Shown here: piece after piece, positions 59,479-64,000 of the stretch
Layout of the letters: every line of letters begins with the position of its first letter
Numbering within the stretch: the first letter of the stretch is position 1
NCBI GenBank assembly: GCA_963457665.1
Contig: OY735201.1
Coordinates: forward strand, 29,953,841 to 30,017,840
Origin: Thysanoteuthis rhombus
Taxonomy: Eukaryota; Mollusca; Cephalopoda; Oegopsida; Thysanoteuthidae
Direction: 5' to 3'
DNA length: 64,000 nucleotides
Position numbers and translations under genes: made by a program
Notes under the pieces: model-generated
What the model was told of the DNA's origin: nothing
What the model saw: the letters and a program-made list of their open reading frames with translations, nothing else
The model's database searches: none

Positions 59479-61741
59479 TACACACACATATATATCAATA
59501 CCATGAATAGTGCAGTTTTGATGTAATAAATTTATGGTATCACTGTGTAAATTAATGTAACTGAGAATAAATACATTGAATTATAACAAGACCTTGAACA
59601 GTACTGTTTTGAACAGTATAGAAAATTTTGGAATGAACTCATTGGCACTTTTGAAGGTATACCAGTGTATACATTTATATATGTATTCAAGAGACATCAT
59701 CTGGATCTCTACTCTTTAAAACACTCAATATCCACTTGATTTAATAATTAATGATTAAACCTGTCCACAACTGGTCATGAACTCTATATAATAGACACTT
59801 TCTTGTGTCTCCATCACTTTTTTCGAAATAAGCTAGGGAGAACTGGAGAAACATCAAAATAAACAAAGAAATATCATTCAAACATAAGAAGCTTTTGTTC
59901 TGCAGTTTGTTTCAGCACAGGAGGTTGCTTTGTAGACCTTGTATCACTTCTCAGCTGGCTATGAACTAGATCTCAGAAAAAAGAAGATCTTTGACAGCCG
60001 ACGGTCCTTCATTCTTGCCACATGCCTGCCCACTTCAGGTTGAGTCTTCTGCAGTATAACTTTGATGATTGTGGACCTGGCTAACCTGAGGATATTGTTG
60101 TTTATGATGGAACTTGCTTCACACTTAGAGGATGGCATAGATTCAACATTGACAGAGACATTCAAGAAGGTCTTTGTAGACTCTGATTTCCATGTCTTTC
60201 TTGAGGTTCTTTTTACCCTAGACAAGCTTGCATAGTCTATCAAAGACTTGTTTTGCCTTAGCCAGTCTGTTTCTATCTCTATGTCCAGATTGGCATCAGA
60301 GGATATGATGCTAGACAATCCTGGACAACTTCAAGTATAGTCAGGTCAATGGAGATGGAAGGAAGGTGGTGATTTAGCCTCAGTGTAGATAAGTATGGGA
60401 TGAACATCTTTTTAACTTCCGCGATGTTATCTGTCGAAGAAATGCTTCTTAGGGAGCAACTAGAGACACGTGAATAGCGGACAGGAGTTCTCTGACCAGC
60501 TGTACATTTTTTCACCATGTCAAATGCCTTTGTTGGGTTGACAAAAGTGTCGGATAACCCCTTGTTTTGATCATAACATTTTTCCTGGATCTGTCTTAGG
60601 ATAGAAACCATGTCATTGATCCAGTGCCATTTGATCTTACAGGTAAGCATCTTCAGCTCTGTTGTTTTTTTTCAGTGTGGTTAAGTATTAAAGATAGGGT
60701 ACTTACCACTGTCAATGATGAAAAGTTTGGGGTTAATCGTCTGGATTGAGTGAACAAGACCAAAACTTTGGAGGTTGTAGTTCTGAAATGATGGGATTGC
60801 TCCAATCTTAGAAAGTCCTGCAATGAAAGGTTTTGATCATTTTCAGATGAAAACAATTACAAATAATAGTAAGAAATAGAAAAAATGTTAAAATTACACA
60901 AATTATTTTTTGAATTACATCTTACAGTTTTGGCTAGACCTATTTTTAAAAATAAGAAGGACAGTAAGAAATGTATAATAAAAATTGAGGCCAACTGCTT
61001 CTTACTATGAAAAGGAAAACTGTGCTCTTTTAATTCAAGAGAGATGATTGATACATACATATTTTCAAAGTTAAATGTGATACACAGCTTTTTATTTCAT
61101 CTATACTTATGAAGGGTGTCATTAACATTCAAAACAACAAGATGTTCAATCATTCAAAACACTCTTTGGAAGTTTTTTTCATTTATTTATTAATCTTGTA
61201 GGCTGGCAAATATTGCATTTTGATTATTGTTCAGAACCTCCAATAATCTAACCACTACTTGAATTTCTTTGATAAGATGCTCTACGATGAGGTATAAGGA
61301 TAATTCATTGTTTTTTTTTCCTAAAAATAATGCACTTAAATATAAAGGTCAGTCTTCCTTACCCAAGAAGATCCAAGCAAACTGTGGGCAATTGGTCAGA
61401 AGCAAAGCCACATCATCTCCTCGTTTGACCCCAAGAGAAAGCATCAAGTTGGCCACTTTTGTAGCCATTTTATCCACGTAGCTGTAGGTATACTCTACAC
61501 CTTCAAATATGATGAAGACCTTGTTTGGGTGATCTCGAACTGTTGCTTCAAACACATCTGCTATGGTACGATGGTTTCGACTCATCTTTGAAGTGTTCAT
61601 GCCTGCTGAGAGAGTTGATAGCAAGCGGAGGTCATAATAGAGCAAACGCAGAGACGGTTTAATTGCTTTCTTCCAGATCAAGTAGCTGATGCCGGCTAAA
61701 CCACCAGTTAATGAAGCCATAACAAACATGCGTAGGTCCAT
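28028..61741 (-). CDS. SLC27A: Long/very-long-chain fatty acid transport protein (SLC27A family acyl-CoA synthetase), ten coding exons
   Basis: Members of this family activate long- and very-long-chain fatty acids to acyl-CoA with ATP and so drive fatty acid uptake; they sit in ER, peroxisomal or plasma membranes. Exons joined (high to low): 61741-61363, 60817-60707, 44569-44339, 43255-43097, 37595-37471, 34577-34386, 33777-33678, 31437-31239, 29572-29475, 28344-28028. They total 1911 nt, or 636 residues, close to the usual 620-650. Landmarks: hydrophobic segment about residues 5-23; AMP-binding loop YTSGTTGLPK at 235-244; LPMYHSSG in exon 4; YIGELCRY in exon 5; EFYGATEG at 371-378; GDTFRWKGEN around 495-504; TGTFKYQK at 584-591. 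Phases across the nine introns are 1,1,1,1,0,0,1,2,1 and all are GT-AG. VGAVGR, the FNFGDLL region and the C-terminal EEGFDP/YFMD wording look closer to the SLC27A2/3/6 branch than to SLC27A1/4, so the exact paralogue is left open. No missing catalytic residue is evident. Confidence 0.95.
29475..29572 (-). CDS. SLC27A: SLC27A coding exon 9 (RWKGENV signature)
   Basis: 98 nt, phase 2 to 1. Completes the GDTFR Arg and gives [11 protein letters not shown], the FATP/VLACS signature, then [16 protein letters not shown]. The usual TTEV is TEDV here, a substitution without length change. Acceptor TTTTTCAG, donor GTAAGT. Confidence 0.94.
31239..31437 (-). CDS. SLC27A: SLC27A coding exon 8 (GETGLLLG...GDTF)
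   Basis: 199 nt, phase 1 to 2. Starts [10 protein letters not shown], contains [13 protein letters not shown] (the Asp near residue 478 is the conserved ribose-binding Asp position) and DRLGDTF, with the Arg codon split over the intron. Acceptor TTTCTTTAG, donor GTAAGT. Confidence 0.94.
32706..33157 (+). mobile_element. Mariner element, copy 2 (inside intron 7)
   Basis: Diverged, inverse copy of 21534-22040: shared blocks AACTTGGCAAC, GATCTTACTG, GGCAATGAGA.GCCA.TGAGTGAG and the right end GGCTGGGTACTTTCTAGACAGA. Short minus frames overlapping it are not genes. Confidence 0.65.
33265..33415 (+). repeat. SINE-like repeat, family B, copy 2 (intron 7)
   Basis: GGCAAACCATTACTACTGAG, GAGTACAGTCCTTGCTGG and CTTGTGGTTTTGAGCAAAAATT match 15398-15520. 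Confidence 0.5.
33678..33777 (-). CDS. SLC27A: SLC27A coding exon 7
   Basis: 100 nt, phase 0 to 1, encoding [19 protein letters not shown] then [11 protein letters not shown]. This matches the family pattern of a lysine/tyrosine-rich strand before 'VEPLRN..G.C'. The donor GTATTT is the weakest of the set. Confidence 0.88.
33985..34033 (+). repeat. (TA)n microsatellite in intron 6
   Basis: About 40 bases of pure TA, preceded from 33860 by imperfect ATACATAT/ACAC sequence. Confidence 0.9.
34386..34577 (-). CDS. SLC27A: SLC27A coding exon 6 (GNGL and EFYGATEG)
   Basis: 192 nt, exactly 64 codons, phase 0 both ends. Contains [19 protein letters not shown], then EFYGATEG (residues 371-378, second AMP-binding signature) and VGAVGR. 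Acceptor TTTCTCTAG, donor GTAATG. Confidence 0.95.
34600..37470. other. Intron 5
   Basis: AT-rich intron DNA. 36030-36110 can be read as a weak aspartic-protease-like stretch ([10 protein letters not shown]) of an LTR element, but nothing around it supports the call. No other coding signal. Confidence 0.4.
37471..37595 (-). CDS. SLC27A: SLC27A coding exon 5 (KFSAS...YIGELCRY)
   Basis: 125 nt, phase 1 to 0. Encodes [16 protein letters not shown], then [16 protein letters not shown] and ends AQPF. The KFSAS/FW and YIGELCRY blocks are hallmarks of FATP/very-long-chain acyl-CoA synthetases. Acceptor CTTACCAG, donor GTAAGT. Confidence 0.95.
38225..38335 (-). mobile_element. LINE 3' end fragment, family L1a (intron 4)
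   Basis: Minus strand ends ...AATCCTGGGGAAAGTCTATGTCC, AACGACGGATGTTAAAATACTGATGATGATAATGG in order, i.e. the same 3' end and GAT-rich tail as 58740-58795. Confidence 0.65.
38340..43096. other. Remainder of intron 4
   Basis: AT-rich intron. A 70-base block with TTTTGGCAATTAAACAT occurs at 39727-39780 and, just beyond the exon, at 37790-37850. No coding evidence. Confidence 0.4.
43097..43255 (-). CDS. SLC27A: SLC27A coding exon 4 (LPK and LPMYHSSG region)
   Basis: 159 nt, phase 1 both ends. Starts GLPKACN, continuing the AMP-binding loop with its conserved Lys, then [18 protein letters not shown], a conserved FATP motif. The acceptor is a long T tract then CAG; the donor is GTGAGA. Confidence 0.93.
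44339..44569 (-). CDS. SLC27A: SLC27A coding exon 3 (ends in the AMP-binding loop)
   Basis: 231 nt. Begins [15 protein letters not shown] and ends [10 protein letters not shown], the ATP/AMP signature of the adenylate-forming family. The intron splits the last Gly codon of that motif. The acceptor is CTTGTTTCCAG and the donor GTAAGC. The middle of the exon ([10 protein letters not shown]...) is the variable linker of the family. Confidence 0.94.
45244..45411 (-). repeat. SINE-like repeat, family A, copy 3 (intron 2)
   Basis: Minus strand: GTGGCATAACAGTTACTGGG, TGAGTTCAGGTTTTGGCC, TATGTTCACTTTGCACTCACGCC, aligning with 19560-19690. Confidence 0.6.
46180..48170 (+). pseudogene. Ty1/copia-type (GalEa-like) retrotransposon remnant
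   Basis: 46290-46360 encodes [14 protein letters not shown], a CX2CX4HX4C zinc knuckle followed by PDK, as at the end of copia Gag. From 47400 broken frames give DDF (reverse transcriptase motif) with [22 protein letters not shown] and, about 47670-47700, a '[20 protein letters not shown]'-like block. 47850-48120 holds the RNase H part: [15 protein letters not shown], [32 protein letters not shown] and [10 protein letters not shown]. Order Gag, RT, RNase H is right for copia, but protease/integrase are largely missing or unreadable. No LTRs were identified. Many stops and shifts; dead. Confidence 0.75.
48450..48860 (+). repeat. Interspersed repeat D, copy 2
   Basis: Counterpart of 18836-19260 in the same orientation; shared blocks include ATTGCTATTACAGTC, TTTTTCTTGCCCTGCTTTT, GATGGTTACCAGGAACA and AGATATGGTAAC. 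Confidence 0.65.
49030..49850 (-). pseudogene. LINE reverse transcriptase C-terminal remnant, family L1b (intron 2)
   Basis: Minus strand 49841-49605 reads [20 protein letters not shown], then [13 protein letters not shown]. This is the RT 'YADD...' block (YADD decayed to YGDK) and the following 'NLKLN..KTE' block. Further on (49500-49030) broken frames give [17 protein letters not shown] and [12 protein letters not shown], the usual LINE C-terminal domain. Frameshifted and truncated. Confidence 0.75.
50440..50960 (+). repeat. Diverged tandem repeat, about three units
   Basis: Word pairs GAAAAAAAGTATGAAAATTT...GCATACTG (50520), GAGAAAAAGTATGAAAAGG...GCATACTGGCAGATTT (50730) and GAGAAAAAAAGGTGAAATA (50838) recur, each preceded by AATT.TCAAAATGG/GAGA-type sequence and followed by a CACCATCTT or GGCTGC block. 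Units differ by 100-220 bases. Confidence 0.6.
50970..53815. other. Intron 2 DNA without recognised features
   Basis: Short frames at 51056-51274 and 51323-51532 (+) have no recognisable domain; a broken retroelement is possible but not shown. Confidence 0.4.
53819..53960 (+). repeat. Left arm of a 142-bp inverted repeat
   Basis: Nearly identical, in inverse orientation, to 56502-56642: TGACAGACA.TGAGGAGAC and TGTAACCAGACATTATGAAT then AAATTCCTCTTATTAACTTTT. The arms are 2.5 kb apart. Confidence 0.85.
54351..54545 (+). repeat. Interspersed repeat copy with a nested CA/TA/TG microsatellite
   Basis: Same family as 1530-1690. The copies agree on both sides, but here 54412-54460 (ACAC, TATA, TGTG) splits it. 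Confidence 0.6.
54605..55075 (-). pseudogene. RTE-like LINE 3' part, family L1a, longest copy (intron 2)
   Basis: Minus strand reads [20 protein letters not shown], then [11 protein letters not shown] and [12 protein letters not shown]-type sequence, the conserved LINE C-terminal block 'K...YNQ.VLP.MTYGAETW..TK...KL...QRAMER.ML..S..D..TN..I'. It then runs through a broken [11 protein letters not shown] block to a GATGATGATG tail at 54605. Truncated at 5'; stops present. Confidence 0.8.
55660..55905 (+). mobile_element. MITE-like element with about 43-bp inverted ends
   Basis: Left GGTACCCTATGGCCATCTTA with GGTGATAAATGGGTATT is the inverse of the right end, whose minus strand reads GTACCCTACGGCTGTTTTTA with GGTGATAAATGGGTATT. 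The middle is unique and non-coding. It sits within the 2.8-kb interval bounded by the 142-bp inverted repeats. Confidence 0.75.
56263..56300 (+). repeat. (TA)n microsatellite
   Basis: About 35 bases of TA with one CTA interruption. Confidence 0.9.
56316..56485 (-). repeat. Interspersed repeat E, copy 2
   Basis: Minus strand aligns with 22703-22850: GCTTTGCTGATGGTTATC, GCAACAGGCTTGGCTAATGG, AAGTTAGGTAGTTTAATAAG. Confidence 0.65.
56502..56642 (-). repeat. Right arm of the 142-bp inverted repeat
   Basis: Inverse copy of 53819-53960. Directly to its left (56316-56485) lies repeat E in the same orientation as this arm. Confidence 0.85.
56650..58500. other. Intron 2 DNA without recognised features
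   Basis: AT-rich, no coding region, RNA gene or repeat pair recognised. Confidence 0.4.
58505..58795 (+). pseudogene. RTE-like LINE 3' end, family L1a (intron 2)
   Basis: Reads [42 protein letters not shown] and a GATGATGATGATGAA tail. The W-GH-AR block is the usual C-terminal LINE motif. 5' truncated at about the same place (GGAGAGATCACAAGAC) as 62690. Confidence 0.8.
59445..59480 (+). repeat. (TA)n microsatellite
   Basis: About 28 bases of TA followed by CACACACATATATAT. Confidence 0.9.
59955..60650 (-). pseudogene. LINE reverse transcriptase remnant, family L1c (intron 2)
   Basis: 60650-60500 (minus) reads [20 protein letters not shown] then AFDMV, the RT block 'QEKC.EQ..DLY..FVDLTKAFDTV'. 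60290-60200 gives [20 protein letters not shown] (post-RT 'eI..R..KA..AFG' block), and 60010-59960 gives [15 protein letters not shown], the C-terminal 'GHV.RM.d.RLPK' motif. The YADD segment is gone, so it is an internally deleted dead copy 50 bases from exon 2. Confidence 0.85.
60707..60817 (-). CDS. SLC27A: SLC27A coding exon 2
   Basis: 111 nt, phase 1 at both ends, encoding the family segment GLSKIGAIP...NYNL...LVHSI...LFIIDS. The acceptor is TTTCATTGCAG and the donor GTAAGT. It completes Gly127 and ends on the first base of Asp164, which exon 3 completes 16 kb away. Confidence 0.92.
61363..61741 (-). CDS. SLC27A: SLC27A coding exon 1 (start codon, membrane segment, N-terminal AMP-binding region)
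   Basis: Encodes residues 1-126 plus the first base of Gly127. The ATG at 61741 is the first in frame and is followed by a hydrophobic stretch ([19 protein letters not shown]) and a basic WKKAIKP, the usual FATP membrane anchor. [18 protein letters not shown] and [11 protein letters not shown] match the conserved start of the adenylating domain. The donor GTAAGG follows ATCTTCTTGG. Just upstream of the ATG, at 61763-61765, is a CAG acceptor after a T-rich tract, so this exon is internal in the transcript. Confidence 0.93.
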
Positions 61742-61762
61742 CGTCAGTGCAGGTTAACTGAC
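61742..61762 (-). other. SLC27A: 5'-untranslated part of the start exon
   Basis: Twenty-one bases lie between the putative splice acceptor (T-rich tract then CAG at 61765-61763) and the ATG. This implies at least one upstream non-coding exon and a promoter outside the described gene body; no TATA or initiator could be assigned within 61763-64000. Confidence 0.6.
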
Positions 61763-62520
61763 CTGGAAACAAACAAACAAAAAAAAAAACAGTCATTAAT
61801 CGTGAGTTTCTTTTTTCTTTTCCCAAGAGAAAACACTTTTTACATTAAACTATTGCCAACAAAGTTGGAAGAGGTATTTGTATTCACACATGTTTGTTAG
61901 TACACATAATATCTAAAAAAAAAAGTACCATGGGCTAAGGAAGAATTGATTAAAATTTAGGGCAGATCCAGGAATTTCTTTTCAACTAAGAAATAATCAT
62001 TATATATCAAGACAATAATGCAAAATATAGAAATCATTCATGTTTTTTCCGATTGTTCACACAATATTTCTGGAAGTTTTTAATGAATCTCAATGACATT
62101 TTGTTAAATGGTGTAAAAAAAAAAAAAGAAAAGAAAAATCGATTGAAATTTAGGGTCAATCAAGGAATTTGTTTTTTGATTGAGAGATATCTTTTAAATA
62201 TCAAGACAATAGCCCAAAATATTTATTGAAAAACAAAATTTTTTTTAAAATGGAAACTCACAGTTACCTCCCCTGTTTCGTAGCTATATGTGAACTGAAT
62301 TACATTCAGCTTTTAAATAGGGAAAAAGATTTTTTTCAGCTCAAAACACCAAAAAGCCCACTACTTAATGAACTATTGAAAATAATTAAACAGGACCTCT
62401 TCATGACTGTCACCAACATCACATTCAAATAGCATACGAGTCCATACTAGAAAAAAATTTTTTTAAAAAGAACAAATCGACATATCTAACAACATATTCT
62501 CAAAAGGAGATAAGAGTAAC
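61763..62520 (-). other. Probable 5'-UTR intron of the SLC27A gene
   Basis: Directly upstream of the start exon's acceptor; AT-rich with an A-rich tract; no promoter element or coding sequence recognised. Confidence 0.4.
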
Positions 62521-62689
62521 AATATACATGAAATGAACTCTCAGCCCTTCAGCGAACTCCTAACCAAAAATATCATACAAAATGACAAAAAATTGAATAC
62601 TGAGAAAAAACACCACAAAGCAATTATAAATAAGGAGGGGAAAAGCATCACTGACAAATTAAACATCAGTCAACCTCCCATAGAGAGAT

Positions 62690-62965
62690 CACAAGACAGC
62701 GCAATATATATGGGAGAAAACAATAGTTCAATACATAATCCATATAAGACTCAAATGGCAATGGGCTGGTCATGCTACAAGAATGCCAGACAATTAATGG
62801 ACATCATGACTCACAACATGGATCCCCAAGGCCGGCAGAATACTAGACGGAGAGATGAACTAGACAAATTCAGAAAGTATTGGCCCACGATAGAGAAATG
62901 TAGCAAATCCTGGGAAAGGTCTATATCCGACAGATGTTGAAAGACTGATGATGATAATGATGAAT
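62690..62965 (+). pseudogene. RTE-like LINE 3' end, family L1a, second plus-strand copy
   Basis: Aligned with 58505-58795: [43 protein letters not shown] and tail GATGATGATAATGATGAA. A longer open frame starting at 62533 joins unrelated upstream codons to this fragment and is not a gene. Confidence 0.75.
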
Positions 62966-62999
62966 AAGGTAGGAAAACTACAAAAAACAAATGCATACA

Positions 63000-63930
63000 T
63001 ACTCATGAAGGACCACAAACTGGACTATATAAGCAAACCCACAACTAAATCACAGATTAAAAAAAATCAGGAAGAAAATATCAAAAGACATAAACAATAA
63101 CATCAAACAACAATAATAATTAAACCAATGGATAAATACCAATGAGGCCATCACCAGGTTTAGCAACATCAAGAAGATAAATACTTGTGCTTTTGCACAA
63201 TTCGACATCATGGACTTCTACACCTCTATATCCAAAAGAAGCTTTGAGGAAACCATGGAATTTACAAAAATCTATACTAATGTTAACAACAGGGATAGAG
63301 AAATAATCAAATGCTGTATGGTACTATTCCACAATCAAGAATAATGGACTCAAAAAACGTCTGTGGTTCTGATGTTTCTATGGGTAGTCTCGATTCAGCC
63401 AAGATGTCGCAATGAATCCATTTGTATATCTTATATAGCCTAATTATAGAAAACAACAATGAGCAAAAATGTGAAAAAATTAGAAAATACATCATAAAAG
63501 ATATGGAAAAACTGAACCCCAAAGTTGAAATCGAGGCCAATGTTGAAATTCTATATTTTTTAGATCTCACTTTTAATTTAGATATTAACAGCCATAAACC
63601 ATATACAAAAGAAAATTCTGTAATCAAATATATTAACACAAGTTTTCACTATCCAAACACTATTATTAGAATGAATATACTGAAGCCCTAAAGAATAGCG
63701 GTTTCACTGAAATTTAAATATGATAAAAAAAATTAAATCCAATAGAAAATAAACATATCAACAACAAAAAAGTAGGGGTAGAAAAATCATCTGGTATACA
63801 CCACCATTCAACCTATAAGTAAAATGTGGAATTTCAAGATCGTCTTTTATGACTTCCATAAAATAACAGGAGAACCAGCAAGTGCTGGCAAAGATCTTTG
63901 TTTTTCAGCCATAATCGATCAACAATCTAC
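63000..63930 (+). pseudogene. Penelope-like element reverse transcriptase remnant
   Basis: Translation across frames gives, in order, NEAITRFSNI, FAQFDIMDFYTSISKRSFEE (RT 'F.qFDivdFYPSIt' motif), CCMVLFHNQ and WTQKTS, then DVSMGSLDSAKMSQ and LYILYSLI ('FDVtMGs.DGAE...LYIL' motif). The open part 63422-63691 then reads LKPKVEI..VEILYFLDLTFNLDI, HKPYTKENSVIKYINTSFHY and PNTIIR. These are the ordered blocks of Penelope-type RT. The GIY-YIG endonuclease domain is not visible before the window ends. Stops and frameshifts at 63340-63430 and after 63691; inactive. Confidence 0.8.
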
Positions 63931-64000
63931 ATAATTAAAATATATAGAAAAAAAATCAATATTGCTTGTGTTTCAATTTAGGAAATTAGAAGCCACTTTA

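Noticed and set aside
62533-62940. 135-codon open frame
   Set aside because: Its second half is the 3' end of the L1a LINE and the first half is A-rich unrelated sequence; not a gene.

Overview
This is animal nuclear DNA. It is AT-rich, carries one intron-split gene on the minus strand, and is otherwise made of transposable-element remnants, SINE-like repeats and long TA/CA/ATAC arrays. The mix of decayed elements (RTE-like LINEs with a GATGAT tail, a Penelope-like element, a Ty1/copia remnant, Tc1/mariner, Merlin/IS1595-like, hAT and pogo-like pieces) and kilobases of ATACATAC/CTATACACAC minisatellite suggests a mollusc, most likely a cephalopod. That placement is an inference from sequence texture and I could not run a database search.

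The gene is an SLC27A-type long/very-long-chain fatty acid transport protein (acyl-CoA synthetase), assembled here from ten coding exons between 61741 and 28028 on the minus strand. All nine introns are GT-AG, all phases agree, and the joined frame is 636 codons plus stop with no internal stop. The start exon is preceded by a splice acceptor, so the first untranslated exon and the promoter lie to the right of, or near, the right edge of the window. Two AATAAA signals lie just past the stop.

Layout: 1-28027 lies downstream of the gene and contains no recognisable intact gene. It holds a Merlin-like fragment (404-600), a (TG)n tract, a large ATAC minisatellite (6390-9165, partly duplicated at 10005-10590), a Tc1-like element with long inverted ends (12053-13887), SINE-like copies, a hAT fragment, a small mariner (21534-22040), a pogo/Tigger-like element (25375-26805) and a second Merlin-like fragment (27056-27450). 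The gene fills 28028-61762; its 16-kb intron 2 holds the copia remnant, five LINE pieces and two inverted-repeat structures. 61763-64000 is probably 5'-UTR intron and holds a LINE tail and a Penelope-like reverse transcriptase remnant.

Nothing resembles an operon, CRISPR array or prokaryotic system. The gene is the only functional coding unit I can support; every mobile-element coding region seen is broken by stops, frameshifts or truncation.
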